The notes under the pieces: model-generated
Seen by the model: the letters and a program-made list of their open reading frames with translations, nothing else
Database searches by the model: none
What the model was told of the DNA's origin: nothing
Translations under genes and position numbers: made by a program
Assembly (NCBI GenBank): GCA_023456105.1
Contig: JAEYAO010000100.1
Coordinates: 123,700 to 187,699, forward strand
Reading direction: 5' to 3'
DNA length: 64,000 bases
From: Pseudomonadota bacterium
GTDB lineage: Bacteria > Pseudomonadota > Alphaproteobacteria > Caulobacterales > Caulobacteraceae
Part shown: piece after piece, positions 18,289-27,719 of the stretch
Layout: the number at the start of each line of letters is the position of its first letter
Numbering within the stretch: position 1 is the first letter of the stretch

Positions 18289-19172
18289 CAGGCGACGCCC
18301 GCATCGGCCATGGCCCGGTCGATGGCCGGCCGCACCGCCTCGGCCGTCGGCGCAAGCGGCGACCGCACCTCCTCCGAGCACAGGCCCAGCCGCGACAGCG
18401 CGTACTTCGTCGGCGACGGCGAGTTGTCGAGGAACAGCCCCTTGTGCAGGCCGATCAGCCGGTCCTGCCAGGTCCGGGCCGTGGCGAAGTCGCCGGCTGT
18501 GATCGCGTTGTGCAAGGCGACCATGCCCTCCGGCGCCACGTTGGACGTCACCGAGATTACGCCCTGCCCGCCATGCGCGGCGTAGCCTAACCATGACGGA
18601 TCGTCCCCCGACAGGTAGTCGAACTGACCATAAATGGCGGTGCGCATCGCGCTGATGCGGGACAGGTCGCCGGTGGCGTCCTTGATGCCGACGATGTTGG
18701 GATGTTCAGACAGGGCGACGACGCTGTCGTTCGACAGGTCCACGCCAGTGCGGCCGGGCACATTGTAGAGCAGGATCGGCAGTTGCACCGCATCGGCGAC
18801 GGCGCGGAAATGCGCGACCATGCCCGCCTGCGAGGGCCTGTTGTAGTAGGGGGTGACCACCAGGGCGCCGTCCGCGCCCACGGTCTTGGCGTGACGCGCC
18901 AGGTCGATGGCCTTGTCCGTCGCGGACGCGCCCGCGCCGGCGATCACCCGCACCCGGCCGGCCGCCGTTCTGACGCACAGCTCGACCACGCGCTTGTGCT
19001 CGTCGGCCGACAGGGTCGCGCTTTCGCCCGTGGTGCCCATCGGCACGACGCCGTGGACGCCTGCGGCGATCTGGCGCTCCAGCAGTTTGACGAAGGCGTC
19101 CTCGTCCACGTTTCCGTCACGAAGTGGTGTGATCAGGGCGGTGATCACGCCCTTGAACAAGGGGGCGGTCAT
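18288..19172 (-). CDS. dapA: 4-hydroxy-tetrahydrodipicolinate synthase
   Basis: First committed step of lysine and meso-diaminopimelate synthesis, condensing pyruvate with aspartate semialdehyde. It has 294 residues forming a TIM barrel. The Schiff-base Lys is K164 in [10 protein letters not shown]136 and the following NVPGRTG motif and the GTTGE box (46-50) are conserved. It overlaps smpB by one base in a dapA-smpB order common in alphaproteobacteria, and diverges from the lytic transglycosylase over 111 bases. Confidence 0.96.
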   Translation of the reverse strand: MTAPLFKGVITALITPLRDGNVDEDAFVKLLERQIAAGVHGVVPMGTTGESATLSADEHKRVVELCVRTAAGRVRVIAGAGASATDKAIDLARHAKTVGADGALVVTPYYNRPSQAGMVAHFRAVADAVQLPILLYNVPGRTGVDLSNDSVVALSEHPNIVGIKDATGDLSRISAMRTAIYGQFDYLSGDDPSWLGYAAHGGQGVISVTSNVAPEGMVALHNAITAGDFATARTWQDRLIGLHKGLFLDNSPSPTKYALSRLGLCSEEVRSPLAPTAEAVRPAIDRAMADAGVA

Positions 19173-19283
19173 TGAAACTTCTTGCCTGCGAGGGGGTTGG
19201 CGTCACGCGCCGCTTTCGGAGCGCCGGAGGGTAGGTTGCCGGCGGCCCCGCCGCAACCGGGATGAATGGGAACAGGACACTTC

Positions 19284-21323
19284 ATGATCGCGACCAGCCT
19301 TGCGGCCGCCCTGGCCATCCTTGCGCCCACGCCCCAGGACGTTCTGCCGTCGGGCGGGCCCGTGGCCTACAGCAGCCAGGCGCCCGGCGCGACCTATCAG
19401 GGCCGCGTGCTGAACGATCAGGACACGGCGCTGTTCCGCCAGGGTCTCGCATCGGCTCGGGCGCGAGACGTGACGGGCACCCGCTCGACCCTGCAGCAGA
19501 TCGGCGATCCCACGGCCCGCAAGCTGGTGGAATGGGCGCTGATCGACACTTCGGCGCAGCAGCTGTCCTATGCCGAACTGGTGCGGGCGAAACGCGACAT
19601 GGCGGCCTGGCCTCGCGGCGAGTCGCGCCAGGCCGCGGGCGAGCGGGCGCTCGACCTCGCCGGCGCGGGCGCCGACGAGACCCTGGCCTTCTTCGACGGC
19701 GGACAGCCCCAGACCGTGCAGGGCGCCATCGCCCTCGCCTCGGCGCTGGAGCAGCGGAACCGCTCGACTGAGGCGCAGGCCCTGATCCGCGATTGGTGGC
19801 GGACCCGGTCCTTCGAAGAGGCGCAGCAGAGCCGCATCCAGGGCCGCTGGGGCGGCTGGCTGACCCAGGCGGACCACGAAGCGCGGCTAAACATGCTGCT
19901 GAGCGGTCCGCACGGCCCGGCCACACGCGCCATGATCCCGCTTGTTTCGCCAGAGCGCGCCAACATAGCCAATGCGGTGTTGAGCCTGCGCACGGCCTAT
20001 AGTCCCGACGCCGTGGTCGCCACCCTGACGCCGGCCCAGGCCGCCGATCCGGCCGTGGCGCTGGAGCGCGCGCGCATCCTGCGCTCCCAGAGCCGGCAGT
20101 CCGAGGGCTTCAGCCTTCTGGCCGCCCTGCCCCCGGCGCCCAGCCACGCCGAGGGGCAGTCGACGCTATGGAGCGAGCGGCGCAACTACTTCCTCGACGC
20201 CCTTCAAGCGCGGAACTGGCGGGCGGCCTATGACTCCATGAACGGGCACGGCTTCACCTCGGGGGACCGGATGGTGGACGCCGAGTTCTTCGCCGGCTGG
20301 GTGGCCCTGACCAAGCTGAACGATCCGGCGACGGCGGCGCGCCACTTCGAGACGCTGCGCACCGCCTCGTCCACGCCGATCACACAAGGCCGCGCCCTCT
20401 ACTGGCTGGGGCGGGCCGCCGAGGCTCAGCGCGACCAAGCTCGCGCCATGCAGTTCTACCAGGCCGGCGCCCAGCACTGGCAGACCTTCTATGGCCAGTT
20501 GGCGGCCGAGAAGGCGGGCGTCTCGACCCTGACCCTGCCCGGCGATCCCGATCCGTCGCCGGAAGAGGTCGCGCGGTTCGAGGCCAACGAGGTGGTGCGC
20601 GCCGCCCGCATCCTCGGCGAGACGGGAGAAACCAGCCTGCTGCGCGTCTTCGCCTACCAGCTCGACGACGACCTGCCGAACGCCGGCGACCTCGCGTTGC
20701 TGATGGACCTGACGCGCGGCTATGGCGAGCAGTTCACCTCCATGATGGTGGGCCGCGCGGCCAGCCAACGCGGCATCGTCATGCCCGAGCGCATGTATCC
20801 GGTGCGCGTGCCGCCGCAGGTCGCGGGCGCCGCCCCGCTGGAGTTCACCCAGGCCATCACGCGCCAGGAATCGAGCTTCGACCCGCGCGCCCGCTCCTCC
20901 GCCGACGCGCGCGGCATGATGCAGTTCCTGCCTTCCACCGCCTCGGGCGTGGCGCGCCGGCTCGGCATGAGCTTCTCGGCCGAGCAGCTGTGGGACCCGG
21001 ACTACAACATGACGCTGGGCAGCTATCACCTGGGCGAACTGATGAACCAGTTCTCGGGCTCGATGCTGCTGACCACCGTCGGCTACAACGCCGGTCCCGC
21101 GCGTCCGCCGCAGTGGATCGTGCGGTGCGGTGATCCGCGCGGCGCCCAGGTCGATCCCGTCGACTTCATCGAGTGCGCGCCCTTCACCGAGACGCGCAAC
21201 TACATGATGCGGGTGATGGAGAATCTTCAGGTCTACCGCGCTCGGCTGAACGGCGGCTCGGCACCGCTGACGCCATCTGCCGACCTGGCGCGGGGCTCCA
21301 ACGGTCCTCGCGCCTACCAGTAG
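19284..21323 (+). CDS. Soluble-type lytic murein transglycosylase (Slt70-like)
   Basis: Cleaves the glycan strands of peptidoglycan with formation of 1,6-anhydromuramic acid, in the periplasm. It has 679 residues from ATG at 19284 (AGGA eight bases upstream); ATG at 19266 is possible but lacks a good site. A short hydrophobic signal peptide (about residues 1-17) carries no lipobox Cys. A long helical repeat region precedes the C-terminal SLT domain, where TRQESSFDPRARS holds the catalytic Glu (about E529), with GMMQFLPSTA and the later GYNAGP motif. It converges on the importer operon with a gap of only seven bases. Confidence 0.92.
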   Translation: MIATSLAAALAILAPTPQDVLPSGGPVAYSSQAPGATYQGRVLNDQDTALFRQGLASARARDVTGTRSTLQQIGDPTARKLVEWALIDTSAQQLSYAELVRAKRDMAAWPRGESRQAAGERALDLAGAGADETLAFFDGGQPQTVQGAIALASALEQRNRSTEAQALIRDWWRTRSFEEAQQSRIQGRWGGWLTQADHEARLNMLLSGPHGPATRAMIPLVSPERANIANAVLSLRTAYSPDAVVATLTPAQAADPAVALERARILRSQSRQSEGFSLLAALPPAPSHAEGQSTLWSERRNYFLDALQARNWRAAYDSMNGHGFTSGDRMVDAEFFAGWVALTKLNDPATAARHFETLRTASSTPITQGRALYWLGRAAEAQRDQARAMQFYQAGAQHWQTFYGQLAAEKAGVSTLTLPGDPDPSPEEVARFEANEVVRAARILGETGETSLLRVFAYQLDDDLPNAGDLALLMDLTRGYGEQFTSMMVGRAASQRGIVMPERMYPVRVPPQVAGAAPLEFTQAITRQESSFDPRARSSADARGMMQFLPSTASGVARRLGMSFSAEQLWDPDYNMTLGSYHLGELMNQFSGSMLLTTVGYNAGPARPPQWIVRCGDPRGAQVDPVDFIECAPFTETRNYMMRVMENLQVYRARLNGGSAPLTPSADLARGSNGPRAYQ

Positions 21324-21330
21324 GACACGA

Positions 21331-22086
21331 CTAGACGGCCCGGCGCATCGCCAGCAGGGGGGCGGCGTCGGCCTCGATCCACCGCGCATCGAGGCCGAAA
21401 ACCTCGCGCAGCACTTCGGGCCGCAGCGCCTCGAGCGGCGGGCCGTCCGCGATGACGCGTCCCCCGTTTATCACCACGACCCTGTCGGCGAGACGGGCGG
21501 CCAGACCGAGGTCGTGCAGGCTGGTCAGCACGGCCGCGCCCCTGTCCGCCTCCTGGCGGAGCACGGCGGCGACCAGCAACTGAGCCTCTGGATCCAGGCC
21601 CGCCAAGGGCTCATCGGCCAGCAGCGTCGCTGCGCCCGTCGTCAGGGCGCGCGCCAGCAGAACCCGGGCCCGTTCGCCGCCCGACATGTCGGCCACGCCG
21701 CGATCCGCCAGATGGGCGACGCCTACGCGGTCCAGCGCCTGCCGCGCGCGGGTGACGGCGGTCTCTGCGTCCAGAAAGGGCGCCCCAAGCGCTGCGACTT
21801 CGATCGCCGGCATGTTCCAGCCGATGCGGCCGTCCTGCGGCAGATAGGCCGCGCATTCGGCGCGACGGCGCGCCGACAGGGTGTTCAACGGCGCGCCGCC
21901 AAGAATGACCTCGCCCTCCTGCACCGCGAGGAGCCCAAGGGCTGCGCGAAGGACGCTGGACTTGCCGGCGCCGTTGGGCCCGCACAGGGCGACGACCTCT
22001 CCGGGCGCCGCCGACAAGCTGACCGCCTCCAGCACCCTTGCGCCGCCCACCCGCGCCGAGACGCTCCTCAGTTCGACGGCGCTCAC
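21331..22086 (-). CDS. ABC transporter ATPase, BtuD/FhuC type
   Basis: Energises the adjacent BtuC-type permease. It has 251 residues from GTG at 22086, which overlaps the permease stop as GTGA. Walker A is GPNGAGKS (36-43), the Q-loop is YLPQDG, the signature is MSGGERARVLLARAL and Walker B is LLADEPLAGLDPE, followed by the switch His in SLHDLGLA. The sequence belongs to the group importing vitamin B12, haem or ferric siderophores; the ligand cannot be read from the ATPase. Confidence 0.9.
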   Translation of the reverse strand: MSAVELRSVSARVGGARVLEAVSLSAAPGEVVALCGPNGAGKSSVLRAALGLLAVQEGEVILGGAPLNTLSARRRAECAAYLPQDGRIGWNMPAIEVAALGAPFLDAETAVTRARQALDRVGVAHLADRGVADMSGGERARVLLARALTTGAATLLADEPLAGLDPEAQLLVAAVLRQEADRGAAVLTSLHDLGLAARLADRVVVINGGRVIADGPPLEALRPEVLREVFGLDARWIEADAAPLLAMRRAV

Positions 22087-23069
22087 AGCCGCCACTCTCG
22101 CGCCGCCCGCCACGCCACCAGAGCGAACAGCGGCGCGCCGATCAGGGCGGTGAACACGCCGAGCTTCAGCTCCTGGTCCGTCGGGATCATCCGCGCCAGG
22201 AGGTCGGCGGCGACCAGCATCAGCCCGCCGGCCAGCGCCGAGGGAAGCAGAACCCGCCCGGGATCGCCGCGCACCACGCCTCGGACCAGATGAGGCGCGG
22301 CCAACCCCACGAAGCCGATCACGCCGGCCACCGCCACCGCGGCGCCGGTCGCAAGCGCCGTCGCCAGCAGCGCCAAGACCTTGAAGCGCCGCATGGACAG
22401 GCCGGACGTCGCCGCCGCCTCTTCGCCCAACGACAGCATCCTCAAGCCCGGCGACGTCCGTGCGGCCAGCACGCTTGCGACCGCCAGCGCCGGCGCCACC
22501 CAGGCCACGTCGATCCAGCTGCGGTTCTGCACCGAGCCCAGCAGCCAGCTCATCACCTCGGCCGTTGCGATCGGCGACGGAGAAAGGTTGAAAATCAGCG
22601 CGGTCAGGGCGCCCGCGAAACTGGACAGCGCCACCCCGAAGAGGATCAGCGCCTCCGGGGATCTTAGACGGCTCGCCGCAATCGCCAGGGCGGCGCCCGC
22701 CAGCAGGGTCCCGATCAGGGCCGAGCCCTCCACAACGCCGGCCCAGGCCGCGCCGCCCGCGACAATGGCGCAAGCCGCCGCCAGCGCCGATACGGCCGAG
22801 ACGCCCAGCACCCCCGGATCGGCCAGAGGGTTGCGCAGCAGCCCCTGCATCACCGCGCCGGACAAGCCCAGCGCCGCTCCGACCAGCATGGCGCAGACCG
22901 CCCTTGGCGCGCGCACCTGCCACAAGACTTCGCCAGGGGGCGATGCAGGATCACCGACGGCCGCTGAGTACTGGGTCAAATCAAGAGCGCTCTCCCCGAA
23001 GGCGATCGCTGCGGCGAGCGCGATCAGGCAGCCCAGACCCAGGCACAGAGACAGACGCGCAGGCCTCAT
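22083..23069 (-). CDS. ABC transporter permease, BtuC/FecCD family
   Basis: Polytopic inner-membrane channel of a vitamin B12/iron-complex importer. It has 328 residues from ATG at 23069, overlapping the substrate-binding-protein stop by four bases; about ten hydrophobic helices. Family landmarks: RAPRAVCAMLVGAALGLSGAVMQGLLRNPLADPGVLGVS near the N-terminus (read in pieces: MLVGAALGLSG, LLRNPLADP) and the coupling-helix region GFVGLAAPHLVRG with the later DLLAR segment. No second permease is present, so it should act as a homodimer. Confidence 0.9.
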   Translation of the reverse strand: MRPARLSLCLGLGCLIALAAAIAFGESALDLTQYSAAVGDPASPPGEVLWQVRAPRAVCAMLVGAALGLSGAVMQGLLRNPLADPGVLGVSAVSALAAACAIVAGGAAWAGVVEGSALIGTLLAGAALAIAASRLRSPEALILFGVALSSFAGALTALIFNLSPSPIATAEVMSWLLGSVQNRSWIDVAWVAPALAVASVLAARTSPGLRMLSLGEEAAATSGLSMRRFKVLALLATALATGAAVAVAGVIGFVGLAAPHLVRGVVRGDPGRVLLPSALAGGLMLVAADLLARMIPTDQELKLGVFTALIGAPLFALVAWRAAREWRL

Positions 23070-23854
23070 CTTCCAGCGCTCAACCGCACCACGGCGTCGG
23101 CGGTGAACCAAGCGGGACACGTCAGCACCGAAGCCGGCAGGCTGGCGACGATCCGGGTCCGCGCCGCTTTGCGCACGGACGGATGACGGCCGGCGCCGCG
23201 CCAGTCGGCCCGCGCCTGCTCGAAAAAGGCCAGGACGAATCGAAAAGGCGGCTCCAGCACCACCCGCTCGACACTGAAGGGCTGATATCCGGCGCCGGGC
23301 GCCAGATTGCGGAGGCCGGCCGCCTTGAACACCGCGTCGATAAGCGTGCCGGAACCCGCCGTGAAGCCACCCGCGGTCAGGTACAGCGCCGATCCGCCGA
23401 TTTCCGAACGGCCGCGCGCCAGCTTTGCATCCATGTCGCCGATCAGCGCCTCGCCGGCTTCGCGACGATCCAGCGCCTCGGCCACGCGGCGAATGTTCAT
23501 GCGGACGCCGTCGAAGTCCGCCACGTCCTCAACACTGGCCGTCTTGACGCCGCGACGCTCCAGCGCCGCAAGCAGCCTGGGCTCTCCGCCCCAGTATCGG
23601 ATCACCACGTCGGGCTGAAAGGTCGTGGCGGCTTCCAGCGTGGGCCGGACCTGGCGCCTCCCCTTCGCCAAGGCGCGCAGGTGCGAATCAGGATCGTCGG
23701 CGCGGGGCGACAAGGCGAGCTCGGCGTCAGGCGCAAGCGCCAGCGCGTACTGGTCGGCGCACTGATCCAGCGACAGGACACGCAGCGGGCGCGCGTCGGC
23801 TGACGCCGGCAGAAGCCAGATCGCGCCGAGCACCGCCACGGCCGGCGCCTTCAC
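23066..23854 (-). CDS. Periplasmic substrate-binding protein, BtuF/FecB family
   Basis: Captures the ligand for the BtuCD-type importer. It has 262 residues from GTG at 23854, overlapping the tetR stop (GTGA). A signal peptide of about 21 residues ends in a typical SADA site. The protein opens with RVLSLDQCADQYALAL, the SLDQCADQ pattern I associate with alphaproteobacterial cobalamin-type binding proteins, and has the TFQPDVVIRYWGG stretch of the class III fold. No TonB-dependent receptor lies in the window. Cobalamin is my best guess, iron complexes remain possible. Confidence 0.82.
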   Translation of the reverse strand: MKAPAVAVLGAIWLLPASADARPLRVLSLDQCADQYALALAPDAELALSPRADDPDSHLRALAKGRRQVRPTLEAATTFQPDVVIRYWGGEPRLLAALERRGVKTASVEDVADFDGVRMNIRRVAEALDRREAGEALIGDMDAKLARGRSEIGGSALYLTAGGFTAGSGTLIDAVFKAAGLRNLAPGAGYQPFSVERVVLEPPFRFVLAFFEQARADWRGAGRHPSVRKAARTRIVASLPASVLTCPAWFTADAVVRLSAGR

Positions 23855-24483
23855 CGCCGCTGCATCCCGGCGAACAGCGCATCCAGCAACACGCCGATAA
23901 GCCGCTCTCGCTCGGCCCAGGGAAAGTACGGCTTGGTGATCATCAGCGACACCACGCCGTGCCCGGACGCCCAGATCGCCTGAGCTGTCGTGGAGGCGTC
24001 GCCGCTCATTCGCCCGGCCTCCACCGTTTCGCGCACCACCTCCTCGAAGGCCGCGAACAACTCGCCGCCCAGTTCCTGAGCCGCGCTCTGGGCGCCGTCG
24101 CGCGCCTCAAGCGGCCGCGTCAGATAGATCAGGCGATAGGCGTTCGGCTGTGCGAAGCCGAAGTCGATATAGGCCTCGATCATCCGGCGCAGGCGCACCT
24201 CGGGCGGCGCATCCAGCGCCGCCAGTTCGCGAACACTGGCCAGCAGCATGTCGAACGTGTCGCGGCAGATTTGGAGCAGGATTTCGCCCTTGTCGGCGAA
24301 ATGCATGTAGAGGGCGGTCGAGGACAGGCCCACCTCATCGGCGATCTTGCGGATCGTCGCCCCTTCATAACCATGCTCGACAAAGATGCGCTCGGCCGCC
24401 TCCAGGATCTCGGCCCGGCGGGAATGCCCCTCCCCCTTCGGCTTTCGGGCCGATCGCGTTGCGGGAGGGGTGGTGTCGGACAA
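23851..24483 (-). CDS. TetR family transcriptional regulator
   Basis: It has 210 residues. The N-terminal helix-turn-helix spans about residues 24-70 (EILEAAERIFVEHGY, ATIRKIADEVGLSSTALYMHF). The C-terminal ligand domain resembles the WHG/TetR_C groups, with WASGHGVVSLM near the end. The start is TTG at 24483 with GGAG nine bases upstream; no ATG is available. It is the first gene of the overlapping tetR-btuF-btuC-btuD unit, so it probably represses its own operon in response to the transported ligand or a related signal. That is inference from position. Confidence 0.87.
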   Translation of the reverse strand: MSDTTPPATRSARKPKGEGHSRRAEILEAAERIFVEHGYEGATIRKIADEVGLSSTALYMHFADKGEILLQICRDTFDMLLASVRELAALDAPPEVRLRRMIEAYIDFGFAQPNAYRLIYLTRPLEARDGAQSAAQELGGELFAAFEEVVRETVEAGRMSGDASTTAQAIWASGHGVVSLMITKPYFPWAERERLIGVLLDALFAGMQRR

Positions 24484-24489
24484 GCGGGC

Positions 24490-24511
24490 GAGCTCCGATG
24501 CAGATCAGCTC
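24490..24511. promoter_or_regulatory. Candidate TetR operator (imperfect 22-base dyad)
   Basis: Arms GAGCT and AGCTC flank a centre containing TGCA, in the spacer seven bases upstream of the tetR start. Size and position suit a TetR operator. On the minus strand a possible promoter (TTGCGG, 18-base spacer, TATTGC) would place the dyad around the transcription start. Symmetry is only 14 of 22 positions, so this is tentative. Confidence 0.27.
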
Positions 24512-24604
24512 GTGCAATAGCGGCAAGGCCGTGGCGCCCGCAATCCGGCTTGCTTGATCCGCCGCTTCAGCCTAGCCGTTAGCTTGGAAATGGGTGGGGA
24601 CGCG

Positions 24605-25999
24605 ATGCCGACGGTTGCGGAGGGCGCGCGGCGTCTTGGTCTGAGTCGCATGCAGGCGGTGATGGTCACGGCGCTGCTGACCCTGCTGGTCGCCGGCTTC
24701 TACCTCGATCCCGACCTCACCGGGCTGGTGCTGGTGTTGGTCGGACAGAGCCTGTTCATCATCTGCGCCGTGTGGCGTATCATCCTGACGCTGGCGAGCG
24801 CCAGACCGGAGCAGCCGCCTCACGAGCCACTGTCCTGGCCGCGCTACACTGTTCTGGCGGCCCTGCATGACGAGGCCGACATCGTTCAGCAGCTGGCCCG
24901 ACGGCTCGCCGCGATCGACTATCCGGAAGATCGGTTGCAGGGCTTTCTGGTCCTTGAGGCGCATGATCAGGCGACCATCGCTGCGGCCGAGGCGGCGAAA
25001 CGGCCGGCCTGGCTCGAGATACTGATCGTTCCGCCCGGCGATCCCCGCACCAAACCTCGCGCGCTCAACCATGCGCTGCAGTTCGCGACCGGCGACGTCG
25101 TCACCATCTATGACGCCGAGGACGAACCGCATCCCCTGCAGCTGCGCGAAGCCGCGGCCCGCTTCGTCGCCGAGCCCGGCCTCGGCTGCGTTCAAGCGCC
25201 CTTGCGCATTCGTCGGCATCCGAGGCGTGAACGGGCGCCGATGTTCGACCGCCAGTTTGCGCTGGAGTACGCCTCGCTTTTTGAAGTGACGCTCCCGGGC
25301 ATGGCGCGGCTCGGCCTGCCCTTCCCGCTGGGCGGCACAAGCAATCACATCCGCACGGATGTTCTGCGTTCGCTGGGAGGCTGGGACGCCTACAACGTCA
25401 CCGAAGACGCCGACCTGGGCTTCCGCCTCTGGCGCGAGGGCTGGCGGCTGGGCGTCACCCGGCGTCCAACGTACGAGACGCCTCCCGGCGACCTTGAGGT
25501 CTGGCTGCCTCAACGCACACGCTGGCTGAAGGGGTACATGCAGACCCTTGGGGTACATACGCGCTCGTTGGACGGACTGGGCTTCAAGGGCGTTCTGGCG
25601 CTCGCGATGATGCTGGGAGCGGCGCTGATCTCGGCGGCCGCGCATGCGATGGCTCTTGGATGGCTCGCCGCCGCGGTCTTGATGGCGGCGATCGCCGGGA
25701 TGCAGCCGGTGACGCCCATCAGCGCGCTTGTCGTCATGTTCGGCGGCGTCGCGTCCGCCTGGCTGTCCTGCGCTGTCGGGGCCCGGCGGGCTGGACTGTC
25801 ATTCACGCTGAAGGACATGGCCGCCGCGCCTGTCTACTGGTCCATGCTGACCCTGGCGTTCGGTCATGCCGCATGGCGGCTGATCTCCGAACCGTTTGTC
25901 TGGGACAAGACGCCCCATAGGCGCGAAGACAACGATGAGGCCATGGCGGACGAGGCCGAGCCGATCAACCGCGCCGACGCTGGACGACAGGCCGCCTGA
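24605..25999 (+). CDS. Family 2 glycosyltransferase, processive-type, multipass membrane protein
   Basis: It has 464 residues from ATG at 24605 (preceded by GGTGGGGA). Two N-terminal membrane helices (about 18-60), a cytosolic GT-A domain, and about four C-terminal helices match membrane GT2 enzymes such as cellulose/hyaluronan-synthase relatives. Catalytic motifs in order: HDEADIV, YDAEDEPHP (sugar-nucleotide and metal Asp), EDADLGFRL (general base) and QRTRWLKG, the QxxRW motif of processive enzymes. Sugar and product are unknown. It diverges from the tetR importer unit and is followed by the methyltransferase gene 17 bases later. Confidence 0.86.
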   Translation: MPTVAEGARRLGLSRMQAVMVTALLTLLVAGFYLDPDLTGLVLVLVGQSLFIICAVWRIILTLASARPEQPPHEPLSWPRYTVLAALHDEADIVQQLARRLAAIDYPEDRLQGFLVLEAHDQATIAAAEAAKRPAWLEILIVPPGDPRTKPRALNHALQFATGDVVTIYDAEDEPHPLQLREAAARFVAEPGLGCVQAPLRIRRHPRRERAPMFDRQFALEYASLFEVTLPGMARLGLPFPLGGTSNHIRTDVLRSLGGWDAYNVTEDADLGFRLWREGWRLGVTRRPTYETPPGDLEVWLPQRTRWLKGYMQTLGVHTRSLDGLGFKGVLALAMMLGAALISAAAHAMALGWLAAAVLMAAIAGMQPVTPISALVVMFGGVASAWLSCAVGARRAGLSFTLKDMAAAPVYWSMLTLAFGHAAWRLISEPFVWDKTPHRREDNDEAMADEAEPINRADAGRQAA

Positions 26000-26016
26000 A
26001 CGCCTATGGGGCGGCC

Positions 26017-26910
26017 ATGCCTGTCCTGTCGCCCACGCCGGAAACGCTCATCACCCGAGGGTGGAAGGACTACGCCCTGCTGGATTCCGGAGACGGAAAG
26101 AAGCTGGAGCGGTACGGCCGCTTCACCGTTGTCCGGCCCGAACCCCAATGCCTGTGGTCGCCGCGTGAGCCCGCCGCCTGGGGGCAAGCCGACGCCGTGT
26201 TCGATCCCGAGGACGAGGACGAGGCTGGGCGCTGGCGCTTCCGCCCGGACGCCGCCAAGATCGAGACCTTCCCGTTGAGCTGGAAGGAGGCGCGATTCAC
26301 CGGTCGGTTCACGCCGTTCCGGCACCTGGCCTTTTTCCCCGAACAGGCGGCGAATTGGGAGTGGATGGACGCGCGGGTCCGCAAGCTGGAGCGACCGCGC
26401 ATCCTCAACCTGTTCGGCTACACCGGCGTGGCGACCCTGGCGCTTGCGGCCGCGGGCGCGGAGGTGACGCACGTCGACGCCTCCAAGAAGTCCGTGGCCT
26501 GGGCGCGCGAGAACGCCGAGCAGTCCGATCTGTCGGATCGTCCGATCCGCTGGATTGTCGAGGACGCCCGCAAATACGTCGCGCGGGAGGTCAAGCGCGG
26601 CTCGAAGTATTATGGGATCGTTTTGGATCCGCCCAAGTACGGGCGCGGCCCGACGGGCGAGGTGTGGCGGCTGTTCGACGACATTCCGAGCCTGCTCGCC
26701 GACTGCGCGGCCCTTCTGGCGAACGACGCCGATTTCCTGCTGCTGAACGCCTATGCGGCCAGGATTTCCGGCCTGTCGCTGGCGCACCTGATGAAGGCTG
26801 CGATGCCGGAGCGCGCGGGTCGGATCGACTGGGGCGAGCTGGCGCTGTCGGAGGACGGCCCTGATCCGCGCGCCATCGGCCTGTCCTTTTTCGCGCGCTG
26901 GAGCGCGTGA
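26017..26910 (+). CDS. Class I SAM-dependent methyltransferase, RlmI/RlmK-like
   Basis: It has 297 residues. A small N-terminal domain (GWKDYALLDSGDGKKLERYG) is followed by a Rossmann fold with SAM motif ILNLFGYTGVATLALAAAGA and acidic VDAS; the catalytic motif is LDPPKYGRGP. The arrangement resembles rRNA cytosine-C5 methyltransferases of the PF10672 group, although the PUA domain is missing, so the substrate is uncertain. Its stop shares one base with the following TrmH-family gene (TGATG), linking it to another RNA methyltransferase. Confidence 0.83.
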   Translation: MPVLSPTPETLITRGWKDYALLDSGDGKKLERYGRFTVVRPEPQCLWSPREPAAWGQADAVFDPEDEDEAGRWRFRPDAAKIETFPLSWKEARFTGRFTPFRHLAFFPEQAANWEWMDARVRKLERPRILNLFGYTGVATLALAAAGAEVTHVDASKKSVAWARENAEQSDLSDRPIRWIVEDARKYVAREVKRGSKYYGIVLDPPKYGRGPTGEVWRLFDDIPSLLADCAALLANDADFLLLNAYAARISGLSLAHLMKAAMPERAGRIDWGELALSEDGPDPRAIGLSFFARWSA

Positions 26911-27716
26911 TGGGCGAAGATCGGCTGATCACCTCCCTGACCAACGACACGGTCAAGGCGGTGCGCGCCCTGCACATGCGCAAGCAGCGGGACGCGACCG
27001 GGACGTTTCTCGCCGAGGGGCTGAAGTTCATCGGCGAGGCGCTGGATCAGGGTCATGCACCGCGGTTGCTGCTGGTGGGACAGGACGCGCGGCCCCACCC
27101 GCTGCTGGACCGCGCCCGTGCAGAGACCGCCAAGGCCGGCGGCGAGGTGGTGCTGGTCACCCATCCGATCCTGGAAAAGATCAGCCGACGCGAGAACCCT
27201 CAGACCGTGCTGGGCGTGTTCCGGCAGACCTACACGCCGCTGGACCAGGTGGACGCCTCCCGCTCTCCGTGCTGGGTCGCGCTGGAGCAGGTTCGCGACC
27301 CCGGCAATCTCGGCACCATCATCCGCACGGCCGATTCGGCCGGCTGCGGGGGCGTGATCCTGATCGGCGACTGCGTCGATCCGTTCTCGGTCGAGGCCGT
27401 GCGCGCCACCATGGGATCGGTGTTCGCCGTCTCGATCACCCGGACCACGCCGGACGCTTTTCTTTCGTGGCGCGAACAGTGGGGCGGCAGCGTGATCGGC
27501 ACCCGCCTGGATGCGACCGCCGGTTACCGCTCGTGCGAGTTGAAAGCCCCGGCGCTGATCCTGATGGGCAATGAACAGGCGGGTCTGACCGATCGCCTGG
27601 CGTCCGCCTGCGACGTCAACGTCAAGATTCCGATGCGCGGGCGGGCCGACAGCCTGAACCTGGCCGTGGCGACGGGCGTCATGGCCTATGCGGTCACGGA
27701 CGCCCTGATCGGCTGA
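26910..27716 (+). CDS. TrmH/SpoU family RNA 2'-O-methyltransferase
   Basis: It has 268 residues from ATG at 26910. An N-terminal substrate-binding domain (LAEGLKFIGEALDQG) precedes the SPOUT knotted domain, with the three motifs LEQVRDPGNLGTIIRTADS, LILMGNEQAGL and IPMRGRADSLNLAVATG. It therefore methylates a ribose 2'-OH in rRNA or tRNA; the site (RlmB-like or TsnR-like) cannot be assigned. Overlaps the upstream methyltransferase gene by one base and converges on hrpB with a three-base gap. Confidence 0.9.
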   Translation: MGEDRLITSLTNDTVKAVRALHMRKQRDATGTFLAEGLKFIGEALDQGHAPRLLLVGQDARPHPLLDRARAETAKAGGEVVLVTHPILEKISRRENPQTVLGVFRQTYTPLDQVDASRSPCWVALEQVRDPGNLGTIIRTADSAGCGGVILIGDCVDPFSVEAVRATMGSVFAVSITRTTPDAFLSWREQWGGSVIGTRLDATAGYRSCELKAPALILMGNEQAGLTDRLASACDVNVKIPMRGRADSLNLAVATGVMAYAVTDALIG

Positions 27717-27719
27717 CCG

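Noticed and set aside
24484..24604. Cobalamin riboswitch in front of the btuFCD-type operon
   Set aside because: The space upstream of tetR is only about 120 bases and shows no B12-box-like element or multi-helix structure.
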